A stretch of DNA of 18,098 nt from Veillonella parvula. GTDB taxonomy: Bacteria; Bacillota; Negativicutes; Veillonellales; Veillonellaceae. The DNA lies in contig CAMUQE010000021.1 in assembly GCA_947096075.1 (NCBI GenBank), forward strand, positions 1 to 18,098. Reading direction: 5' to 3'. Below are positions 7,713-15,306 of this stretch, one piece after another (position 1 is the stretch's first letter; the number at the start of each line of letters is the position of its first letter). The position numbers and the translations under genes are program-made. A model generated the notes under the pieces. The model ran no database searches. It had not been told where the DNA came from and saw nothing but the letters and a program-made list of their open reading frames with translations.

Positions 7713-8435
7713 ATGAAACGAATAGCAGTAATCTTTGCGGGGGGCGTAGGTGCTCGTATGAAAAACAGTAAGACGCCAAAACAATTTTTAGAATGGAACG
7801 GTAGACCGATTTTGATTCAAACCTTAGATGTATTTGAACAAACGGAGACTATTGATGGGATTGTTCTTGCCTGTAAAGCAGAATGGATTGATCATACAAA
7901 GCAACTCATAGAAAAGGCGGGGCTACAAAAGGTATTATCCATTGTGCCTGGTGGTGAAAGTGCTTTGGAATCCCAATATAATGGGCTTGTAGAGGCTAAG
8001 CGTTTATTTCCTGATGACGCGGTGACTGTATTGATTCATGATGGGGTTCGTCCACTTGTAGATAATTCTACTATAGAGAGAAACATTGAATCTGTAGAAT
8101 CAAAGGGTTCTGCCATTACTGTTACTCCAGCTATTGAAACTGTTATGGTTACCCAAAATGGTTCTATTAAGCACATTTTAAATCGCAATGAATGTCTTAT
8201 GGCTAAAGCTCCGCAGAGTTTTAGATTAGATGATATTATATCAGTTCATAATCGTGCAAAAGATGATGGTATTCATGACTTTATTGATTCCGCATCGATG
8301 ATGATGCACTATGGTTATACTTTATATCCTGTGTTAGGGGAAACTGAAAATATAAAGATTACAACTCCATCTGATTATTATATGTTCACAGGGATTATTA
8401 AAAATCGTGAGCTAGGAGGATTAAAAGATGAGTAA
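7713..8435 (+). CDS. IspD/TarI-family cytidylyltransferase
   Basis: Expected to use CTP to activate a polyol or keto-sugar phosphate (for TarI, ribitol 5-phosphate; for IspD, methylerythritol 4-phosphate). The 240-aa protein has the CTP-binding loop FAGGVGARM (8-16), the TPKQF motif (21-25) and HDGVRP at 109-114, which in housekeeping IspD is usually HDAARP. A strong AAGGAGGG ribosome site overlaps the LicD stop codon. Location inside a polysaccharide operon, next to LicD and a reductase-like SDR, argues for a CDP-polyol role and not isoprenoid synthesis. It overlaps the next gene by 8 bp. The TarI versus other-polyol choice cannot be made from sequence alone. Confidence 0.87.
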   Translation: MKRIAVIFAGGVGARMKNSKTPKQFLEWNGRPILIQTLDVFEQTETIDGIVLACKAEWIDHTKQLIEKAGLQKVLSIVPGGESALESQYNGLVEAKRLFPDDAVTVLIHDGVRPLVDNSTIERNIESVESKGSAITVTPAIETVMVTQNGSIKHILNRNECLMAKAPQSFRLDDIISVHNRAKDDGIHDFIDSASMMMHYGYTLYPVLGETENIKITTPSDYYMFTGIIKNRELGGLKDE

Positions 8436-9477
8436 TTCCGTTATTCAACGCGAGTTAACGGCTTTAGTACATGAAAATAATTACTTTCATTTTCTCCGTC
8501 ATCAACGCATTCTTATAACAGGTGCAACGGGGCTTATTGGATCGATGTTTATAAAATTACTTATACTTGCCAATGAGATTCATGACCTGGATTTAAGAGT
8601 GATTGGTCATGTGCGAAGCCATGAAAAGGCAAAAACTATTCTTGGTGAGTATTTAGATAATAAGTCGTTAGCTCTAGTGGATGGTTCATTAGAAGCTATT
8701 GATGTGCCATGTGATTATATTTTGCATGGAGCCGCACCAACACAGTCTAAGTTTTTTGTAGAACATCCTGTAGAAACTATCCGTACCTCTATTTATGGTA
8801 TGGAGGCCATGCTTGAGTTAGGTCGCCGTCAAAAGGTAAAGAAACTAGTTTATTTATCCAGTATGGAGCAATATGGGGTACCTTATGAATCTGGCCAAGT
8901 TATGACAGAGGAAAGAATAGGATATTTGGATCACCTAAATGTTCGTAGCTCCTACTCCGAAAGCAAGAGACTTTGTGAATGTTATTGCAAGTCCTATGCT
9001 GTGGAGTATGGCGTTCCTGCTGTAATAGCCAGATTAGCTCAAACCTTTGGACCAGGTGTTCCAGTAGCTGATAATCGCGTTTTTATGCAGTTCACTAAGA
9101 GTGCTATTAAAAAAGAAGCTATTATACTTCATACAAAGGGCGATTCTATGTCGAATTATTGTTATATTACTGATGCCTTAACTGGGCTTTTAACTCTTTT
9201 AAAAGCAGGGGTACCTGGTGAAGCATATAATGTTTGTCATGATGAGGAGACGCGTTCTATTGCAAGCATTGCTCATTTAGTCGCAACTCATGTTAGCAAT
9301 GATAAGAGTGAAGTCATCTTTGATATTCCAAACGATGTGCAAGGGCTCGGCTATGCGCCGACAGTGCATATGTTTTTAAGTTCTAAGAAGTTAAAATCCC
9401 TCGGTTGGCAACCTAAGGTATCAATGGCACAAGCTTATATAAGACTAGCTGAATATATCCAAGAGGAAGGCTTATGA
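8428..9477 (+). CDS. NAD(P)-dependent extended SDR (epimerase/dehydratase family)
   Basis: A 349-aa Rossmann-fold enzyme of unknown exact reaction. TGATGLIG at 31-38 binds the nucleotide cofactor; the catalytic YSESK motif is Y176-K180, preceded by YLSSMEQYG carrying the usual Ser. The first 25 residues precede the Rossmann fold and look helical. AGGAGG at 8415-8420 supports the ATG, which lies inside the cytidylyltransferase gene. Because it is translationally coupled to a cytidylyltransferase and close to LicD, a plausible role is reduction of a CDP-linked keto-sugar to a CDP-polyol, as proposed for some pneumococcal arabinitol and mannitol loci; it could instead be a conventional NDP-sugar epimerase or dehydratase. 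It is not the alcohol dehydrogenase family of TarJ. Confidence 0.82.
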   Translation: MSNSVIQRELTALVHENNYFHFLRHQRILITGATGLIGSMFIKLLILANEIHDLDLRVIGHVRSHEKAKTILGEYLDNKSLALVDGSLEAIDVPCDYILHGAAPTQSKFFVEHPVETIRTSIYGMEAMLELGRRQKVKKLVYLSSMEQYGVPYESGQVMTEERIGYLDHLNVRSSYSESKRLCECYCKSYAVEYGVPAVIARLAQTFGPGVPVADNRVFMQFTKSAIKKEAIILHTKGDSMSNYCYITDALTGLLTLLKAGVPGEAYNVCHDEETRSIASIAHLVATHVSNDKSEVIFDIPNDVQGLGYAPTVHMFLSSKKLKSLGWQPKVSMAQAYIRLAEYIQEEGL

Positions 9478-10541
9478 AAAAGGAAATAATAATTGTCACC
9501 ATCTCCCTTGGTAATGATGGGGCTGAACGAATATTAACAGAGTTGGCTCGTCAGTGGGTATATGATGGTCATCATATTACGGTTATCCAAACAAGCCCTA
9601 ATCGATATGGTAATGAATATGCGTTAGAGGAAAGTATTGAACAAATTGAAATCCATACTACAAGCTCTAATAAAGTCATTCGCTTTATGCAAGAAATAAA
9701 AGAACTAATCAAAATCTTAAAGACTAGACCAAATGCGACATGCTTATCTTTTTTGTCTGCATCTAGTTTTATCTTAGCGATTAGCTCTTGGTTTATAAAA
9801 AAACGCATTGTGTTTTCTGAGCGCAATAATCCACGTAAAGTTCCCATTGGTTGGCATCAACAAGCATTGCGCAACTTTGCCTTTAGATTTGCAGATGCAC
9901 TAGTATTTCAGACGGAAGATGCTCGTTCTTATTTTCCAAAATCTGTGCAAAATCGTGGTGTTATCATACCAAATCCTATTAATGGTAAATTGCCGCCACC
10001 CATAGAAGGGGAACGAGAAAAGACAATCGTTACAGCTTGTCGTTTGCATCCACAAAAGAATTTGCCTATGATGATCAATGCCTTTAGTATGTTGGCAGAT
10101 GAGTTTCCAGAATATAAACTCGTTATTTATGGTCAAGGTGTATTAGAGGATGAACTACGAGCTCAAATTAAATCTCTTAATTTAGAAGAACGCGTTTTAT
10201 TGCCTGGCTTTGCTAGCAATATTTTAGAAAAGGTAGCTCCTTGTTCCATGTTTGTATCATCTTCTGATTTTGAAGGCATTTCAAATTCTATGTTAGAAGC
10301 ATTGGGCATGGGGCTGCCGGCAGTAGTTACAGACTGTCCTGTAGGCGGTGCTCGCATGGTAATTAAAAGTGGAGAGAATGGTATCCTAGTGCCTGTAGGT
10401 GATACGCAGGCTATGTATGAAGCTATGCGCAGTATATTAAAAGATCCTGCACTAGCAGATAAGCTCTCACAGGAAGCCATCAAAGTACGCGATGAATTTC
10501 CACTATGGAAAATCGCTAAACGTTGGTTAGAAGTTTTATGA
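9474..10541 (+). CDS. GT4-family glycosyltransferase
   Basis: Cytosolic GT-B retaining glycosyltransferase of 355 aa. The N-terminal domain has the acceptor-side motif SLGNDGAERIL (11-21) and SERNNP (115-120). The C-terminal domain has ACRLHPQKN (188-196), with R190 and K195 as expected phosphate contacts, and the EX7E-type motif DFEGISNSMLEALGMG with E267 and E275. It overlaps the preceding SDR gene by 4 bp (ATGA), after GAGGAAGG. It is the only dedicated sugar-adding glycosyltransferase recognisable in the window besides the initiating transferase, so it probably adds the second sugar, plausibly a uronic acid or hexose. Donor and linkage cannot be read from the sequence. The annotation as GT4 is firm. 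Confidence 0.92.
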   Translation: MKKEIIIVTISLGNDGAERILTELARQWVYDGHHITVIQTSPNRYGNEYALEESIEQIEIHTTSSNKVIRFMQEIKELIKILKTRPNATCLSFLSASSFILAISSWFIKKRIVFSERNNPRKVPIGWHQQALRNFAFRFADALVFQTEDARSYFPKSVQNRGVIIPNPINGKLPPPIEGEREKTIVTACRLHPQKNLPMMINAFSMLADEFPEYKLVIYGQGVLEDELRAQIKSLNLEERVLLPGFASNILEKVAPCSMFVSSSDFEGISNSMLEALGMGLPAVVTDCPVGGARMVIKSGENGILVPVGDTQAMYEAMRSILKDPALADKLSQEAIKVRDEFPLWKIAKRWLEVL

Positions 10542-10560
10542 GTTGTAAGGAGGGGAACCA

Positions 10561-11802
10561 TTGAAGTTAAATATTACGGCTCTTGCTGACCGCATGATAT
10601 GGTTCATAACTCTAATCTTTTTAGTGTTGTCGTTGACCATTTCCTTTGCCCTTGGCGATGCGAACTATGGTGCGTATGTATTATTTGTATGTTTATTTGG
10701 GCTCATCATTTTTTATATCATAAGAGAACAAGGCGTTATTAAGCTACGGTTTAATTGGATGCATGGTTACATGCTGCTCTTTATTGGAGTCTGTTATTTG
10801 AGCGCAATTAATGCTACAGATACATCTGTAGCTATGAGTCGAAGTTTTGATATCGTCAAGATATTCTTTATGCTCATCATTTTATACATGTGCTATCAAG
10901 ATAAAAAATCGGTAGATACATTACTGAAGCTTGGCATGTGGACAGGCTATATAGTTTGTTTTTATACCGTTTTTTTCTACGGTTTAGATTATATTATTAC
11001 TGTTTTGTCATCTTCAGCGCGTATTGCCAATGATGCATTAAATGCGAATACAGTAGGTATTTTAGGGGCCAACGCTATCGTTATGACCTTGTATTATATG
11101 CTGTACGATCGACCTCGCTGGTGGCATGTCATTGCATTACCAACACTTGGTATTTTGGCAGCTACAGGTAGTCGTAAGGCCTTAGTTTTTGTCGGGGTTG
11201 GTACAATATTACTCTTTGTTTTTAAAAGTTTTCGTAGTGCTAATGTGGTCAATTCAGTTGTAAAAATCATTGGTTCCTTGCTAGGTCTTACCATTGTAGG
11301 TATTGTGGTTTTGCAATTGCCGATGTTCTCTGAAATATTAGACCGAATGTCTAACATGATGGAAGCCTTTACAGGTACGGGTGGTGACTCATCTACTATT
11401 ATTCGTTTAGCTTTGGTAGATATTGGATGGGACTTATTTTATCAATCTCCCATAACTGGTGTAGGTATCAATAATCCATCTGTATATACTTTTTTCGTGT
11501 ATGGTAAAGATAATTACTACTTGCATAACAATTATATTGAGTTATTAGCTGGCACGGGTGTTATTGGTTTAATAGCATATTATTCAATGTATCTTCATGT
11601 AGCTTATAACTTAATTCGCTATCGCGATTTCCATAGTAATGAATATATAATAGTGCTCATTCTATTCCTTTCACAAATCGTAATGGATATGGGCTTGGTA
11701 TCTTATGAAAGTAAGATTACTTATTTTTATATGATGTTGTTTTATTTAGAGGTGCAACTGCTTCGGAAAGGACGTAAAAATGAAGCTCAGCAAATTGTGT
11801 AA
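10561..11802 (+). CDS. wzy: Wzy-type O-antigen/capsule polymerase
   Basis: Multi-pass inner-membrane protein (413 aa) with about ten or more hydrophobic segments, expected to join lipid-linked repeat units on the periplasmic face. The Wzy_C/O-antigen ligase signature is visible in the last third: a large non-membrane loop around 260-320, then HNNYIELLAGTGVIGLIAYY starting at H322. The start is TTG 10561 after a strong AAGGAGGGG; no nearby in-frame ATG retains the first membrane helix. It could be a ligase instead of polymerase, but it is the only such protein here and sits beside Wzx and the co-polymerase system. It overlaps the next gene by 23 bp. A T7 run occurs at 10970-10976. Confidence 0.88.
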   Translation: MKLNITALADRMIWFITLIFLVLSLTISFALGDANYGAYVLFVCLFGLIIFYIIREQGVIKLRFNWMHGYMLLFIGVCYLSAINATDTSVAMSRSFDIVKIFFMLIILYMCYQDKKSVDTLLKLGMWTGYIVCFYTVFFYGLDYIITVLSSSARIANDALNANTVGILGANAIVMTLYYMLYDRPRWWHVIALPTLGILAATGSRKALVFVGVGTILLFVFKSFRSANVVNSVVKIIGSLLGLTIVGIVVLQLPMFSEILDRMSNMMEAFTGTGGDSSTIIRLALVDIGWDLFYQSPITGVGINNPSVYTFFVYGKDNYYLHNNYIELLAGTGVIGLIAYYSMYLHVAYNLIRYRDFHSNEYIIVLILFLSQIVMDMGLVSYESKITYFYMMLFYLEVQLLRKGRKNEAQQIV

Positions 11803-12712
11803 AGTTGGCATGTCCTTTTTAACAAAACCCTACTATCGTACAAGAGTGTTAATTAAATTAGGTTATTATGACTCTTTGTCTGATGAAGACTTTTTAAAGA
11901 AAGTTTTTCCTAAATATATGGGATATCCTTTAAATTTGGAGAATCCAAAGACTTTTAGTGAAAAATTACAATGGCTTAAACTTAATTATAGAAATCCAAT
12001 ACAAATCATTATGGTTGATAAGTATGAGGCGAAACACTTTATTGCTAAACACGTAGGTGAACAATATGTTATTCCAACCTTAGCTGTATGGGATTCTGTG
12101 GAAGATATCGATATAGATGCATTGCCAAATCAATTTGTGTTGAAAATAACCCATGATAGTGGTGGCATCGTTATTTGTAAAGATAAATCAACCTTCGACT
12201 TTGAAGCAGCTAAAGCTAAATTAAGGGCCTCATTAAGGCAGGATTACTCAAGAATAGCGCGGGAGTGGGTTTATCAAAACGTTCCTCGTCGAATCATTGC
12301 AGAAGAGTATATTTCTGAATTGGGGAATGATGATTTATTAGATTATAAAATGTATTCCTTTCATGGGGAGCCAAAGTTAACAGTAGTTTGTTCTAATCGT
12401 TTTTCTAAAACAGGAACTCGGATGAACTTCTATGATATGGATTGGAATTCTATGGGAATTCATTTTGGACATTATCCACCATTACCAACAGAGTTTCCAA
12501 AGCCAGATACATATGGTGAAATGCTACAGGTTGCGGCGGAGCTTAGCAAAGCATGTCCATTTTTACGTGTAGATTTTTATGAAATTAAAGGGCGCCTATA
12601 TATTGGAGAACTAACATTATTTCCTGGTGCTGGATTTGAAAGATTTCGTCCTATATCAAGAGATTATGAGTTAGGAGAGTGGTTACATCTTGAAACTGTA
12701 CATCGGAGCTGA
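11780..12712 (+). CDS. TupA-like ATP-grasp ligase
   Basis: A 310-aa protein matching the ATPgrasp_TupA family, named after a teichuronopeptide synthesis gene of alkaliphilic Bacillus. ATP-grasp enzymes activate a carboxylate as acyl phosphate and form an amide or peptide-type bond. Recognisable pieces are the N-terminal PKTFSEKLQWLKL and VDKYEAK segments (57-85), the ATP-binding FVLKITHDSGG (K122), IAEEYI (E176-E177), LLDYKMYSF (D189-K190), FLRVDFYE (R263, D265) and GELTLFPGAGFERF (E277). It starts inside wzy (23-bp overlap) after GGAAAGGA. There is no signal peptide, so it acts in the cytosol. The uronic acid genes downstream and the 4-amino sugar genes upstream offer either a carboxylate or an amine to couple; that link is inference. 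Annotation pipelines sometimes label this family glycosyltransferase. Confidence 0.88.
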   Translation: MKLSKLCKVGMSFLTKPYYRTRVLIKLGYYDSLSDEDFLKKVFPKYMGYPLNLENPKTFSEKLQWLKLNYRNPIQIIMVDKYEAKHFIAKHVGEQYVIPTLAVWDSVEDIDIDALPNQFVLKITHDSGGIVICKDKSTFDFEAAKAKLRASLRQDYSRIAREWVYQNVPRRIIAEEYISELGNDDLLDYKMYSFHGEPKLTVVCSNRFSKTGTRMNFYDMDWNSMGIHFGHYPPLPTEFPKPDTYGEMLQVAAELSKACPFLRVDFYEIKGRLYIGELTLFPGAGFERFRPISRDYELGEWLHLETVHRS

Positions 12713-13829
12713 TTTTGTCCCTACGGATATTAATATAAATTTATTTGAAACAGGTAATGGTGAAGCATTAGTAGGAAAAGAGCTTTATGAAATTTTGAAG
12801 CAATCGGATCTAAATGTTTTCAATCTAGAGGTTCCTCTTACTGATGCAAAAACACCAATTGTAAAATTTGGTAATAATTTAATTGCCTCTACAAAAGCGG
12901 TTTACGGCGATAGGTCTTTAGAACCACTATTCTTAACATTGGCTAATAATCATTCATTAGATCAAGGTGTGGAGGGGTTAACAACGACCATAGGTTTGTT
13001 GAAACAACATGATATTGCTTATGGTGGTGTGGGTTCGAATTTGAAAGAGGCTAAGAAGCCATTTATTTTTGAAAAGGATGGTGTACGCATAGGCTTCTAT
13101 ATGTGCACTGAGAATGAGTTTACCATAGCTACTTGTCATACAATGGGGGCCAATCCCTTTGATGTGTTAGAAAGCTTTGACGAAGTGGAAGCTTTAAAGG
13201 CCCAATGCGACTACGTCATCGTTTTATATCACGGCGGCAAGGAATTCTATCGTTATCCATCCCCAATGTTACAACGTTATTGTCGTAAGTTTGTCGATAA
13301 AGGTGCAAATCTTGTTGTTTGTCAACATAGTCACTGTATTGGTTCTCGAGAAAACTATAATGGTAGCACTATTATCTATGGTCAAGGTAACTTTATCTTC
13401 AATTCCGATTTCTTTGTAAATCATCAAGAATTTGTAAAAGATGCGATGTTAGTTACGGTAGAGGTTACTAAGGATGATTTTGTGGTGTCTGAATTGCCTA
13501 TTCGTAGAACCGATAATGGTACACGACTAGCCACAGAAGTTGAAGCTGCAGAAACATTAAAAGCTTATAGAAAACGTAGTGAAGAAATTAAAGATTCTCA
13601 CTTTGTGATTCAAGCTTATAAGAATTTTGCTGATACTCATGTAAAACGTTATTTGCGTGAATTTTTAGGTAGATCATTTATTGTACGCGCTATTAATGCT
13701 TTAGTTGGACGAAAACTAGTAGAACTTATTTTGGGCAATACAAGTTATCTAGCAATACAAAACTATTTGGAATGTGAAGCTCATCACGAACTATTCTTGA
13801 GAGGCGTTAAGAATATCAATAAGAAATAA
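12690..13829 (+). CDS. CapA/PgsA-family protein (poly-gamma-glutamate capsule type), no membrane anchor
   Basis: CapA-family proteins have a calcineurin-like phosphoesterase fold and are needed for poly-gamma-glutamate capsules in Bacillus, although their reaction is not settled. The 379-aa protein shows D8 (GADFVPT), FNLEVPLT (N45, E47), LANNHSLDQG (N86, N87, H88, D91), LYHGGKEF (H181), CQHSHCIG (H213, H215) and YGQGNFIF (230-237), so the metal-site residues look intact. Unlike classical CapA it starts directly in the fold with no N-terminal membrane helix or signal. A 95-residue helical tail (about 285-379) extends past the domain, with a hydrophobic patch near 328-348. The start is TTG 12690, 10 nt after AGGAGAG (12674-12680 region) inside the ATP-grasp gene (23-bp overlap). 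Coupled expression with a ligase suggests a joint decoration step; mechanism unknown. Confidence 0.86.
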   Translation: MKLYIGADFVPTDININLFETGNGEALVGKELYEILKQSDLNVFNLEVPLTDAKTPIVKFGNNLIASTKAVYGDRSLEPLFLTLANNHSLDQGVEGLTTTIGLLKQHDIAYGGVGSNLKEAKKPFIFEKDGVRIGFYMCTENEFTIATCHTMGANPFDVLESFDEVEALKAQCDYVIVLYHGGKEFYRYPSPMLQRYCRKFVDKGANLVVCQHSHCIGSRENYNGSTIIYGQGNFIFNSDFFVNHQEFVKDAMLVTVEVTKDDFVVSELPIRRTDNGTRLATEVEAAETLKAYRKRSEEIKDSHFVIQAYKNFADTHVKRYLREFLGRSFIVRAINALVGRKLVELILGNTSYLAIQNYLECEAHHELFLRGVKNINKK

Positions 13830-15280
13830 TGGATACTAAAATCGTAGCTGCTGCTAAATGGTCTGTTATTACAGAGGTTTTGGCAAAGCTTATTACACCA
13901 CTGACAAATATAATATTGGCCCATATGTTAGCACCGACCGCATTCGGCATATTAGCGACGATTATGATGGTTATATCTTTTGCAGAAATGCTTGCTGATG
14001 CAGGTTTTCAAAAATTTCTCGTTCAGCATGAGTTTGAAAGTGCCCAAGAGAAGCAAGAGGCCACAGATGTGGCCTTTATTGCCAACCTAGTATTTTCTTT
14101 ACTTTTATGGGGCGCTATCATAATAGGTCGTGATGAATTGGCCATCTTAGTAGGTAATGATGGTTTAGGTATACCTTTAGCTGTGATGGGGGCTATGATT
14201 CCTTTATCTGCCTTTAGTAGTGTTCAAATGGCATTGTATCGAAGAGACTTTAATTTTAAGTTTCTTCTAAATATTAGGCTCATAACAATTCTTACACCTA
14301 TATTGATATCTATACCAATGGCGCTTATGGGCTACGATTACTGGTCTTTAATTGCTGGTATATTAGGAGCCCAGTTATTTACGGCGTTGGCCTTATTAAA
14401 GAGTCGAAAAAATCAAATTAATTTATTCTTTAGCGGTCGCGTCTTTATGAAAATGTTTAGTTATAGTGCATGGTCTTTAGCAGAAGCATTTTCTATATGG
14501 CTTACAGCCTGGGTAGATACATTTATCATTAGCCGATGTCTTGATGCTTATTATTTGGGTATATATAAGATGTCAATGGCTATTGTTACTACCGTCATGG
14601 CTATGGCAACAGCATCATTGGCACCAGTATTATTCGCGGCCTTAAGCCGAGTACAGCATGATCAACAGGCCTTTTCGAATACATTCTTTACATTCCAACG
14701 CTATATGGCTTTATTCTTAGTGCCTATAGGGGTAGGATTATTTGTATTTCAAGATTTTGTAGTTCATCTATTATTAGGTCCTCAATGGAAGTTAGCGGGT
14801 ATTGTATTAGGTTCTTGGGCATTGAGCTCAGCTATTATGACTATTACAGCGAATCTAATTTCTGAAATATTCCGTGCTAAAGGCTTGCCAAACCTATCGT
14901 TCTGGACTCAAGTTTTACATTTAGTTGTTTTAATACCAGTTATTTATATTTGTATTCAATATGATTTCACTACCTTTGTGTATGCTCGCTCCATAGTGCG
15001 AATGGAAATGCTCGCTGTAGCTATGTTGTTCTTGGCACTGTTCGTCAATATGAGTGTGCTCCGTATATTATCTAATATTAGTGTATATCTCATTACCGCA
15101 TCGATAGTTGGGGGGATAGCATATAGTGTTTTACATCTATATGATGCGGTGTGGTGGACGATAGCTTGTATGCTGTTATGCGTTCTATTGTATGTGGCTA
15201 TTTTATGTATCATTCCATCTGAGCGTACTATTATTGTTTCTGGTGTTAATAAAGTTTTAGGTAAAGTAAGACGCTCATAA
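13829..15280 (+). CDS. wzx: Wzx-type oligosaccharide flippase (MOP superfamily)
   Basis: Integral membrane protein of 483 aa with about 12-14 hydrophobic segments, expected to flip undecaprenyl-diphosphate-linked repeat units to the outer leaflet. The N-terminus resembles WzxC-type flippases: AAAKWSVITEVLAKLITPLT, then ILAHMLAPTAFGILAT, and LADAGFQKFLVQ. A second similar half begins near FSYSAWSLAEAFSIWL, in keeping with the pseudo-twofold MOP architecture. The ATG overlaps the CapA-like gene stop by one base (TAATG), a classic coupling junction. Its position directly after the ATP-grasp and CapA-like genes suggests that decoration may precede flipping. Family firm; the substrate is only inferable from the cluster. 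Confidence 0.92.
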   Translation: MDTKIVAAAKWSVITEVLAKLITPLTNIILAHMLAPTAFGILATIMMVISFAEMLADAGFQKFLVQHEFESAQEKQEATDVAFIANLVFSLLLWGAIIIGRDELAILVGNDGLGIPLAVMGAMIPLSAFSSVQMALYRRDFNFKFLLNIRLITILTPILISIPMALMGYDYWSLIAGILGAQLFTALALLKSRKNQINLFFSGRVFMKMFSYSAWSLAEAFSIWLTAWVDTFIISRCLDAYYLGIYKMSMAIVTTVMAMATASLAPVLFAALSRVQHDQQAFSNTFFTFQRYMALFLVPIGVGLFVFQDFVVHLLLGPQWKLAGIVLGSWALSSAIMTITANLISEIFRAKGLPNLSFWTQVLHLVVLIPVIYICIQYDFTTFVYARSIVRMEMLAVAMLFLALFVNMSVLRILSNISVYLITASIVGGIAYSVLHLYDAVWWTIACMLLCVLLYVAILCIIPSERTIIVSGVNKVLGKVRRS

Positions 15281-15306
15281 TTAACAGAACTATGAAAGGA
15301 GTACAT

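Noticed and set aside
7713..8435. Housekeeping IspD of the isoprenoid pathway
   Set aside because: The family fits, but the location within a capsule operon next to LicD and HDGVRP in place of HDAARP make a polyol-type role more likely; not fully excluded.
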